Below are positions 24,130-34,756 of a stretch of DNA of 64,000 bases, piece by piece. Origin of the DNA: Eupeodes corollae (Eukaryota; Arthropoda; Insecta; Diptera; Syrphidae); contig NC_079147.1 of assembly GCF_945859685.1 (NCBI RefSeq), positions 193,609,174 through 193,673,173 of the forward strand, given 5' to 3'. A model generated the notes under the pieces. That model did no database searches. It was not told the origin of the DNA and worked only from the letters and a program-made list of their open reading frames with translations. The position numbers were made by a program, and so were the translations under genes. Within the stretch, counting starts at the first letter, position 1. Each line of letters begins with the position of its first letter.

Positions 24130-25873
24130 CTACTCTTGTGGTTTCCTTGCTGACCAATGGAGATAGTTAGGTTGGGTGGCTGCTTCGTACTCCTGCACCA
24201 GGCAGTCCACCACATCTCGAGAATCATCCAACTCTGAGAGATCGTCTTTGAAGATGTCCTCTCGCTTGAATTGATCCAAGAAGGCTCCGCGTTTCTTTAG
24301 CTTGTCATATTGACTGAGGACACGTTCGAATAGCGAGCAGATGCTGGTGTGATTGGCCAACATCAACCCGGAGACCCGGTGACTGCTCTGGACATAGGGA
24401 CTGCTGCGGGAGAGGGCAACTTGGATGCTAGTCGGTCCCCAGGGGATGAATTGGGCAAGTTTACGTTCACGGATGCGCTGCAGAGACTTGTGGACTTGAG
24501 TTGGATCAACTTCTCCCTAAGAAAAACAACGAAATTAGACTCCATGGATGTTTGTCTTGAGATTGATTTCAGACTCACCTGGATTATGTTTAAAATTGAT
24601 ATGTAGCAATGGTGATTTGTCTTGTCGGGTCCGGTAGATACCATCATGTTCTTTGGTTGCAGGAGGCGCCTCATCACGTCCAGAACTGTTGTCTTTCTAA
24701 TGTTCATGGTTTGCTGGAAGAGAGAGGGGAAGGAAGAGTTAGGAAGCTCATCGATTATCAACTAAGATAACTTACATCATTGTCTGTAGTCAAAGGAGTG
24801 TAGCCAGTCATGAGGAAGTGCAATTGAGGCGTTGGAATTAGAGGGGCTGTCAAGCCAATGAGATTATTGTTCATGTAGGAAGGATATCGCAGAGTTGTGG
24901 TGCTCACAGACATAATTGTGGACACGAGAGTGTTGATTTGGGTGAAGCTGGGATTCTGGATGTGCAGGCGATCTGTTGCGATGCGATTCAAGGCGGTGTT
25001 ATCCAACACCACGACGCAATCAGCACAACTCGTTAAGCGTCTGAGAGTGAGAAGGGAATTGTAGGGCTGCACAACCACATCGCTTATTTCGTCCTGATTC
25101 GGGAAGACGCTGTAGGTTTGGATGAGTTTCTTGGGGAAACGATCGGAGAGTCGTTCCATGATATAAGAACCCATTCCGGAGCCAGTTCCACCGGCAATCG
25201 AGTGACACAAGACGAAGCCCTCGAGGCTGTCACTGCCATCGGCCTCACGGTCGATGATGTCGAAGACCTCTTCCTGGAGTTTGTCACCCTGACTGTAGCC
25301 AGAGGCCCAATTGTTGCCGGCTCCACCGCCGTGTTTCGAGAGATACACATTCTCGGGATTGTACAACTTTAAAGAAAATTGTAACAAATTGTCAGAAATT
25401 AAGAAAAAATTGTGTTTTCTGGAGTAGAGACCTTTGCATATGGAGAACTCATGATGGTGTGGATGACTCGGGGCTCGAGATCAAGGAGGACAGCCCGGGG
25501 AATGTAATGATCATCATCGGCCTTGAAAAAAAAATAATCAAAATTAAGAAGAGCGCAAATAAAGAACATTTTCGAACCTGATAGAAAAAAACATCCTTTC
25601 GATCGAGACCATCTGTGGCAAAGTCTTCCAATACACCATTCGGAGAGATTCCATGTTCTAGACATAATCTTTTCCAAAATTCAAAACCAACTAAAGAAAG
25701 TAGAAAAATAAGAAAAAAGGTGAAAAAAGACTGCTGAAGGAATTCCAATGCGAAGTTGATTGATTTAGCCCGCCCAAAGAGAAAAGCAGGAGTCTTCTTG
25801 TTTTGTTCTTTTAAGGAAACTTACTTTGATTACCACATTGTCCAAGCTGTAGGGTGATTATTTCACTAGGCAT
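24130..25873 (-). CDS. Gamma-tubulin, copy 2
   Basis: 454-residue gamma-tubulin, paralogue of the copy at 15610-19257. Exons on the minus strand: 25873-25825, 25690-25578, 25521-25432, 25366-24776, 24713-24579 and 24516-24130. Introns are 56-134 bp with GT/AG ends. The N-terminus 'MPSEIITLQLGQCGNQ' is identical to copy 1 and the nucleotide loop 'AGGTGSGMGS' is at about residue 142. The C-terminal tail 'YLHWSARKPQE' differs from copy 1. Four intron positions are shared with copy 1; the 56-bp intron after 'DVFFYQ' exists only here. Coding sequence is GC-richer than in copy 1, which suggests this is the more highly expressed or more constrained copy (inference). It ends 227 bp from RtcB in tail-to-tail orientation. 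Confidence 0.96.
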
Positions 25874-27085
25874 TTTGTTAAATTGATAAATTTAAGGAAT
25901 AAATTGACTGAAAAAAGGATTATTTTGGAAATTTCTTAAATTTTATTTGTGTTTTTTTCTGTGGCTTAGTTTTTCAGGGATTTTTGTTTTTTGAAATTAA
26001 ACGGATTAGACATTTGGTGGTGTTTTGACAGTTCTGTGGTTGTTTTTTTTTCTGTTTTTGTTTGCTGGAAGGGTGGTTAAATGTCATGAGAAGTGGGTAG
26101 CAAAAAGTTATTCTGTAGCGGAAAGCTAAAGTGTTGTTAGAAAATGTTTAATGTGAGGTGCGCAATCTTTGTTTCAGTGAAAAATGTTGAATTTAAAGAT
26201 TTGGATTTCACTATCGTTTTTCTTAATTTTCAAACTACAAAATATACACACAATTCTACTAACGAATACTTTTTACAGCGGACAGTAGTTGGTTTGAAAA
26301 ATTATATGAGTTTAGTGATTAACTCAAAAATATTGATAGATTTAAAAGTGGATTTACATATATCTGCATAGCAGACATGACGAAAAGTAAAACAAATTAT
26401 AGAAGGAGTGCACGCCAGACTCCATTCCTAAGTTCCTATAATTGGGTATAACAGCCATGACACCTGTCAAAACCATATGTTTTCCTTCAAAGTTATTTTT
26501 GATTTTGTTAAAATTTGTGAACAACTAAAAATTTTAAAAGTGTTGTCAGAAAATGAAAAACGGCAACAAGAAAAAGGGCTATTATTATTACTTGTGTCAT
26601 CGTTCATATTTGAAGATGAAAAAGAAAAAAATATTCCGGGTATATCTTTGTTCACAGTAAGTCTCGTTTCACACTATACGGTTTTGACATTTTGTTAGGG
26701 GACCGAAGGAGAGTATATACGCTTCCAAATTATACGGTCACAGAAAATGCCAGCGCCGCGCCGTGTAGGAACCATCAACTGCCACTACAGCATACAGCAG
26801 CCGGACGGTGCAATAAGCTTAGTGGCGTACAGGATATAAAATTAAAGGACCCTCAAATTTTAAGCACAGTCAGTGCTAAAACTATAAACAAAACAAAATA
26901 CATAAATAAATATATCCAAACTATAGTAGCTGCACATATGTAAGAGAGATTGAGAGAAGAAGTTGTGGCAAATTTATTAAATGATCATGTCCTTCTTCAC
27001 TATAATTTTCATCCAATTTCCTATAATCTGCATTTTTAACGACGTCGGTATTTTTGATCTTCTCTCTCTGTCCAACTTACTTGCA
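25874..27085. other. Intergenic spacer, no gene seen
   Basis: Mostly AT-rich. A GC-richer patch at about 26695-26840 has no recognised motif. Short frames at 26144-26943 look like chance. Confidence 0.5.
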
Positions 27086-27089
27086 TACT

Positions 27090-27625
27090 TAAGGTGGTTT
27101 TACAATTCTATGTGTACTAGGGCCTCACCCAACAAGGTAGATGTCTCCAGTTTTGCGCTCCAAGTTAAGTGAGGTCACTTTCCACTTGTGCGCACCACCT
27201 TCTTCGCGGTCTTCCTCTACTGCGATCTCCTGTGGGTGTGGATTCGAAGACTTTCCAGGCCGGAGCATTGGTTTCCATGCAATCTACGTGACCCAGCCAT
27301 CTTAGTCGTTGGACTTTTACCCTTCTGACTAAGTCTACTTCGCTGTACAGCTCGTCGTTCCATCTTTTCCTCCACTCCCCTTCTACGGATACGGGACCGT
27401 AGATCACACGAAGATCTTTTCTCTCGATACGAACAAGGTGCTTTTTCTATGCACCATATAGCAGGACAGGGATGATGAGGTTCTTATATAGCGACACTTT
27501 GATCCCTCGAGAGAGGACTTTCCTACTTAATTGCTTTCTTGGCCCAAAGAAACAGCGGTTAGCAAGAGTTATTCTTCGTTTGATCTTAGAGCTGTTGTTT
27601 TCTGTGTTCATAGAGGAGACTCTCT
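27090..27625 (-). mobile_element. RTE-type LINE, copy 3 (3' end)
   Basis: Minus-strand 3' part of the family. The C-terminal block reads 'VQRLRWLGHVDCMETNAPAW' with 'RSRGRPRRRW' near 27190-27330, followed by the terminal sequence and an ACTTACTTGCATACTT-type tail at the low-coordinate end (27087-27103). The 5' side fades at about 27620 in the post-RT region. The reading frame is open for 80 codons. A SINE copy follows about 50 bp away in the opposite orientation. Confidence 0.8.
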
Positions 27626-27669
27626 ATCCAACCAGTGCAATTTTATTATTTGTTATCCTTTTTGTCTGC

Positions 27670-27925
27670 AGACTTTGAAGTGTAGCGTAATGGTTTTGGT
27701 CCTTTTACTGTCATGCCAGAGGTCTTGGGTTCAATCGCTGCTTGTGCCATACCCAGGGTACTGCATTTGGCGAGGAATTGAAAGATCTTCCAAACTCTTC
27801 TTCGCAAATCAGCCGTTCGGATTCCGCTTATAACTCCACTCCATCCCTATTAATTTTATTCGCTCACAAGAATGGTTGAAAGTTGTAAGTTACTATTCCC
27901 TATTCCCCTAGTTCTCAACGGTATG
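27670..27925 (+). mobile_element. tRNA-derived SINE, nearly full length
   Basis: Plus-strand SINE. The RNA polymerase III A box is TAGCGTAATGG (27683-27693) and the B box GGTTCAATC (27728-27736), 34 bp apart, as in a tRNA head. The body follows (GAGGAATTGA, TTCGGATTCCGCTTA, CTCCATCCCT, CAAGAATGG and GTTGTAAGTTACTA blocks), and it ends in CCCTAGTTCTCAACGG, which matches the first part of the RTE-type LINE 3' end. The last ~20 bp of that tail are missing here. Other copies lie at 4210-4345, 20881-20970 and 58141-58400. Confidence 0.8.
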
Positions 27926-28860
27926 TTTATTTTCCTAGTTTAATTTAAATTTATTTAACTAAACTGAATGATGTTCCATCCCACCAGAATTCTAAGTCGG
28001 TGACCTCAACTTCAAGATAATTTTCATTAAAAATATCCAATTATCTATTTCTCTTTCCCTTATGAAGGGGCCAGTTATAACTATCATTCGTTTTCATCAT
28101 TGAAAACTTTGTTTCGAGATTTTAAAGCGAGTAAGATAGTGAAATTTGTTATGTTTTGGTGTCGATTTGAAGCTGACAAGTTGTAAACACTTGTCTTTTT
28201 AAAAAATACATTATTTAACCTAGAACTTTTTTTTAGTTAATTTTTAATTTCTCAACTATGAAATTGTTTTTAATGGAAAGATGGTTGTTGATTTCACATT
28301 TTTGGAAATTAATCGTTCTACTGAAAGTGTTCTTTCAACGATCAACATTACCTTCAAATGATTAATTCCAATCAGGAAATTGGCATCCGCAATGATACAT
28401 ATTTTCAATGAAAGCTAAAACCAACTTGTCAAAAAACCAATGAAAGCTATAATTCACCCCTTAATATCAATTAAAAGATTGGGCCACTTTGAAAAGTGTT
28501 AAATGTGTACACCGTCGTGTAATTTAAATTGTTAGTTGTCATTTTGCCAAAAAGGATTTTGAATTTGGGTTTTATGACATCGGGATGAGTTGTGTGAAAC
28601 GTCATAAAATATGTCACAAAACTCGAATAAAATGTCATATAACCCAAACCAACTTTCAATGCCGTATCGCCCAAAGAGTAGACGAGCATAAAGCCCACAA
28701 GATTTATTTTTGTTTCTTAAATTTGTGATTTTTTGTAATTTTTTAAAGAATCCAATATTTCATTTTGGTAAAAACTTTGTTACTTTATCGTTAATTTTTT
28801 ATTTAGCAAAAATTTTGGGTGGTTGAGCTTTTGAGATCTAACCCCTGCTTGGGAGCACTA
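27926..28860. other. AT-rich spacer, no gene seen
   Basis: Nothing was recognised apart from scattered TGTCA/TGACA motifs. Confidence 0.5.
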
Positions 28861-28864
28861 TATG

Positions 28865-30145
28865 ATTTGGAGTAGGTGCGAAGTTGGGTGCATACAAGAT
28901 TTCATTGCATTTAAAGAATCTGGATTTAAAGAACTTTACGTACACACAAACTCACACCTGAGTGTTATGACTCCGCCTGTCATCGAGCGCGTTAGTGATT
29001 CTATGGAGCCAATCTTTTTTCGCACACGTACTGTGGCGAGAGTCCTAAAAGATCTAAATACACATAAATCCGCTGGTCCGGATTGTATCCCCGCTATTGT
29101 CCTGAAGAGGTGTTCCACAACGCTGGCCTTTCATCTGTCCTACTCCTCTGGTCTCGTTCCGAGCCGATGGAAAACTGCATTTGTCCAGCCTTTTCCCAAA
29201 AAAGGCGAATCCTCCTCACCATCTAATTTTCGACCGATTGCGCTTACGTGCCTTCTTTCCAAGGTCATGAAAACGCTGGTAAATTATCAGCTTAAAAAAT
29301 ATCTTGAAGACCGAAAGCTTCTTAATGACCGTAAGTAGGGTTTTCGCAGCAATAGGTGTACTGGTTATCTCACCAAACAGTGGGGCAAATCTTTACATCG
29401 CTTTCGAGAACGTAAGATTATTGCACTTGATATTTTAAAAGCATTTAATAGGGTTTGGCATCAGGCTCTGTTATCGAAAATGCGTGCTTTCGGTTTTCAT
29501 GAATCCATGCTTGATTGGATTAGTAATATTCTTTCGGATCGTTCAAAAGAAGTAGTATTGGATAGATTCAAGTCTGAAAACCATAAAATAAATGCTTATA
29601 TGCCTCAGGGCTCTGCTCTATCTCCAGCACTTTTTCTCATTTTTATTAATGACCTCCTGTCTGCAACATCTAATCCAATACATTGTTTCGCTGACGATAG
29701 TACTCTTAGCTTTTCATATTCGTTTTCAGAATCACATCTTTGTATGTGGAACTGCAACGACAAAATATGATAAGCTCATTAAATTCCGACCTAAACAGTA
29801 GCATTCTTGAATTGGGATGAAAAAACCGCGTGAAATTTAATGCTTCGAAAATGCAATGCTGTCTTGTATCGTTAAAGCGAGATATACACCCCTTGCCTTT
29901 ATCCATGGTTGGCGCTTGCATCTAGGATACTGAACATCTCGATATTCACGGTATGTGTTTCACTTCACCAGCCACCTTTTGTGGTTTTGTCACAAGAGAA
30001 ATAGCCAGTTGCATTCCTCCCCTTAAACAATTCAACTATTACACTCGCGCTTCTAGACATGCTCATCAATATACCCTCGAGCCCAACTTCGTCGTACTGT
30101 CAAGTATAGAGATTCGTTCTTTAGCCGTACTGCGCGAGTCAGCTT
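28865..30145 (+). mobile_element. Jockey-like LINE, partly preserved reverse transcriptase
   Basis: Plus-strand LINE remnant. A 158-codon open stretch (28862-29338) carries the start of the RT with 'HKSAGPDCIPAIVLKRCS' and 'FRPIALTCLLSKVMKT'. After a stop, the palm continues with 'KIIALDILKAFNRVWHQALL' (first aspartate), 'MPQGSALSPALFLIFINDLL' and 'HCFADDSTLSF' (FADD box, near 29685-29715). A deletion near 29950 then joins the text to the C-terminal block 'REIASCIPPLKQFN'. The element is inactive. Confidence 0.85.
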
Positions 30146-31190
30146 AAAAAATAACAAATTTATATTTGTATTTACTTTTACAATTACTAGTAAAATGTAA
30201 TAGAAGCGTAGAGAACTTATTTTAGCACTGAGATAGAGATATTTGATTTTATGTTGACAAACGTTGAAAACCAGAATGAGAAAAAGTAAGATTTAAATTT
30301 GTAAATTTGTTCTAACAGTACGAATGTGCCACACCATTTAGTAAGACTCATAAGAAATCGAAAACATGCTTAATATAAATAGGATGAGAAGAAAAGCACT
30401 TCCGTTTAAATATTAACAGTCTTATTTAAAAACGCTGTATAGAGCCTACATAAAGTTATGTAGTCTCTATAATGCCTCTAAACGCAAAAATGTTATTTAT
30501 AAAACTTATACAAGGTTGCATAGTCCCATAATAAGCTAAAAGCGTTTTGAGGTTGAATAGAGCCTACATAAGTAAATTATTGTTATTATTATTTAATATT
30601 TCGTAAATGTCATTTTGATTTCTCTCCTCTCTTTTTGAAATTAAAATAAAAACAGTAATGCCTCTCCAGTTTAGCTCGTGAGCCGAAGAAACGAAGAATT
30701 TAAAAAAAATATAGATTTTCGAAAGAGAATATCATAAAAATAATTGGAATTATTTTGTTATATTTTAGTTGTTATGACAACAAGCTGATTTTATAGACAT
30801 TTTGGTACTTTTTTTGATATAAGCATTCTATAACTAAAATTTATAGCAGAATTTTGTATAAATAGGAATTTTCGCAACGTTACATAGAGCCTACATAAAT
30901 CCTTATTCACTGTATAACTATTCATCTGTTTAACGAATTCTATTAATAAGACTTCATCTTTAGTGAGTTCGAAATTTTTTCCGTGTTAAACACTGCTCTA
31001 TTTTTCATTTCACTTCACCTTCTTTCGACTGTGATTCTGATTTTGTCTTTGTTATTCAACAACTCTCTATGTGTATATTCAGAAAGAAACGGACCTAGTT
31101 TTAATTGCTATTTACTTAAAAATTCTTCAAGCTTCAGTGCAATCGTACCCCAAAAGATTTCCCTTGTGAACATTTAATACTCTCTCTTAC
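30146..31190. other. AT-rich spacer with a repeated 15-bp motif
   Basis: No gene was recognised. ATAGAGCCTACATAA occurs three times in direct orientation (30439-30453, 30557-30571, 30884-30898), and the first copy is part of a hairpin listed separately. Confidence 0.5.
30438..30471. repeat. Perfect-length hairpin, 16-bp arms
   Basis: The arms TATAGAGCCTACATAA (30438-30453) and TTATGTAGTCTCTATA (30456-30471) are inverted copies with 15 of 16 bases paired and a 2-base loop. Two further direct copies of the left arm lie 118 and 445 bp downstream. Confidence 0.85.
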
Positions 31191-31653
31191 ATCACTTCCG
31201 CCACCTATCGTCAAACACCATTCAGTGCTCGCTGTCATTTATATCACGTATCCCGATGCAGCAGCAGCAAAAAGGAAAGAAAAAGAAAAATTCCTAATTT
31301 TTTTTTCGCTCTCCATTTGTGATGCGTTTTGAAGAAGAAAATTCCAAATTCCAATTAGAAACAAATAATTGAAGCCGCCATAAATATTTATTTTACAATC
31401 AAAACATTTCCCCTCGTGAATTAAAAAAAACAAAAATTATTATGAACTCGGCAAATAAAATTGTTTTGATGTGAATAAAAACCAAAAGAAAAGAATATTT
31501 CTTATCGGACTGCCGCCAAATAAGAGAAGCGCACCTCGCCAAGGATTGTCGTCGTCGTCGAGAGTCCACCGACAATCCGAGACTCAAAAAAACAAACATT
31601 TATTTATTATATTTTATTGAAATAATAAAATCTTTTATTTTTACTGAATTTTC

Positions 31654-31674
31654 ATGGAATTATGTCTCGTTTGA
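31654..31674 (+). promoter_or_regulatory. Upstream open reading frame overlapping the start of the large gene
   Basis: A six-codon frame, ATG GAA TTA TGT CTC GTT TGA, begins 8 bp before the main ATG at 31662 and ends after it, in a different frame. It could lower translation from the main start or favour reinitiation. Confidence 0.45.
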
Positions 31675-34600
31675 GGGGGGCTAACGAAGAATCCGCGACC
31701 GAGTCGCCTACAGTGTTGGTGATTTTGGATAGCGATGACAGTGGCGATGAATTGACGGGGTTCTCAAGTCCACATAAGCGTTATGCCGGCGGAACAGGGC
31801 CAGCGACAATGATGGAACCTCCTTCGGCGAAGAAGAAGATGAAAATCGATGGTGAGACGACGACGGAAGAGGCACCAATTGACATTGATTCCATCTCCAC
31901 AAACCCAATGCGAACAAGAACGAAGGTGTCTAGCGACACGTCGAGTAAGTTTCCAGTGTCTTCGCCGTCGGACACAGTGCCTTTGGCTGGCCATCGCAAG
32001 AAATACGTAAAGAACACGCTGCCCGCCGGAGCGGAGTGGAGAATACTGCAGGAAATCGCTCTCGGTCATCCACCCATCACTTATCGGGAGAAAATTGTTC
32101 ATTGGGTTTGTCGGGAAGAACTGAGCGACGTCGAGGATGTCAATAACTTCGACGACCAATTTCAGAAACGCGAGAAGTTCTACTCGAGAAGTTCTTCGGG
32201 GAGGCGGAGCACTGGCAAGGAATCGCCATATCCCAACTACAACTACCAGCACTTTCGTTCGGTGATTCTGGAGAATTTAAAGGGAACTCCAGTTGGATCG
32301 TCTCAGGAATCCGTCGGCACAAGAAAGTCATCTCAATTGCAACCATCGTGCTCTAAAGCTTCAACAGTTCATGATGAGTCGCCTGCTCCCACGAAGCCCG
32401 ACTCGAACAACGTAACCATTTACGAGAAGATTCTCTGCCCGAGTAGTGAGAGTAGTACCACAAAGGCCTCGCCGTCCATTCGACTCCATTGGACCGACGA
32501 GGAGTCGGTTTTTAGGTGTAATCGTCTGAACCCCGACATCGACAAGTACTCGCAGCTGATCAAGGTCCGCATCGACTACAACAAGCAGATCGATCTCAAG
32601 GCGAAGATCAATGAGATCTTCAAGACGCCTACTGTGCCTATAAAATATAGTTCGCCACCTTCCGAAATGGTGTCCGCTGCAAGGACTGGGAGGAAGAGCT
32701 TGGATGCCAATAGCAGCAACGACACCAAGTCAGTCGATGATCAGAACGCTCAGGAAATCGTTGATCGAAAAATCGGAAACCGTCGGAGCACTGGCGGTAA
32801 GAGTAACGACAGTCGGAGGAGTTCGATGCGAAGAAGTTCGCAGCGCAAGAGTTCCGAGCGAGGAAGCACCGGCCGTCGCAGTTCGGAAAGATTCCCAGAG
32901 GTTAATTGCTTTCAACAAGATGAATTCTGCAACTATCTGGGATTGGGGATGAATGGAAAGGTATACAGTCCAACACCGACAGACAACAAGAGGCGATCGT
33001 TGAGGGTTAAACGTTTACTCGTGCAGACAGAGGCGATGGACAAAAAGAATGATAAAAAGAAGGAATTGAAGAAGAAGAAGTTGGTACATTCGATGGAGGA
33101 CGATGAGCAGAAGGATGGCGACAAGTCAAAAGAGGAACAGGGACGAGCAGAAGAAGTTACTATGACAAATAATCTCAATGAACAGAACAGGTGAGGATCT
33201 TACTTGAATGTGATTTTATTTTATTTATTCTTTAGGGGGTTATTATTTTTCGAGTTTTTGCTATGAGTGTGGAGTATGAGTGGAATTGGGGATAGTTTTT
33301 CCGAATATAAGTCTTTTTGAAACAACTGTATAATTAGTAGATTAATTTAATAATCGCTATAGACTTTAAACGATGCTCATTTTGAAAGAAATAAGTTCCA
33401 ATGATTCAGTCGTGTTATACGTAGCACAAAGTAGTCAATCTTAGCCCATACATACGATACTGCTCTGTGATGGAAAAAGTCTCAGTTTTTATAATTTGAA
33501 GCTCCAAACAATATTGTCAGAGTCTAATTTTTGAAATTACACTTGACTTAAATTCTCGTTTTTCAAAAAAACTTCACAATAATCGGGATGCAATCTTTTG
33601 GTATGTCCAATCATGTTGTTCAAACTGATTCAAAATTTATGGGCGACTATTATTATTACAAAATAGCAACTTAAAGCTATAGCTACCTGGACTGTCAGAT
33701 AAATAAAAAAGAAAGGTATAGACTTGTGTTTATTAAAGGGTTACATAATATTTTTGATTGAGTTGCAGTTGAAGAATAGATGATGGATGGTGAGAACTTG
33801 TCCATTGCAGGTGTGACATGTTGGGGGATCTTTTTTTCAATATATAGCTACGGGTGATATTTGAGTATTAAAAAATAACGAATCATATGTGTTGAGCAAT
33901 TCGTTGGACAGGCTGCAGCTTGACCATGTTATCCATTGGTTTCGTCTTTCTATTAAAAAGTGTATTTTTTTTACCAACGATGTTATGTCCTTTTTGTTAG
34001 GTATAAAGGTGATTAAAAGCGGTTCTTTGGATGCTTCTTCGGCAAACTCTTTGCGTTTGATACATGCGTGTCCAGGCGTCCATAAAAGTTTTGCTTTTCC
34101 TTGTTTCCTATAACTGAATTTCTTATGCATCGAATAGTTGTAGAGCTATTGCATTAAGTATAGAAAGACTGTCAGGAGTCAGTACATATAACTGTTGGAG
34201 TGTTGTATTGAGCTTTGATAAGTTGAAGATTTGATTTTGAACACTTACCATATATTGGAAGCCCCTAATCGATTTTCGATTTTTGTTTGTTTGATCCGGT
34301 TGGAAAATAATCTTGCTTTTTGAATGTCATATGTTATGTTAGGCGAGGAAGTCCTGGTTCTCGAAGGAACAAAATTAGTTTCTTAGCTTTAATGTAAAGC
34401 CGCTTATTTTTCCGAGCATCGAGATGCAAGATATTGAATGAGAAGAGTCGCAGTTAAGGTTTTAACTTAGACTAGTTTTATTTTCAAAATTTTCTTCTAT
34501 TTATACTTACAACTAGTTCTATACAAAATTAATTTTCATACACAGATATTCTTAGCCTAGTTCTTTATTTGTTTATTTTACTTATGACTTACAATATATT

Positions 34601-34698
34601 ACCCCACATGACATAGGAATTAAATTTCCACTTGACAAAAATATACTTTCGGTTATATTTCCTCAAAGGCATTCCGAATGCTCAGTCAATGTGATGCA

Positions 34699-34756
<58 letters not shown>

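Noticed and set aside
31708..32252. Minus-strand frames of 69-162 codons opposite exon 1 of the large gene
   Set aside because: They are complements of the real coding exon and show no domain.
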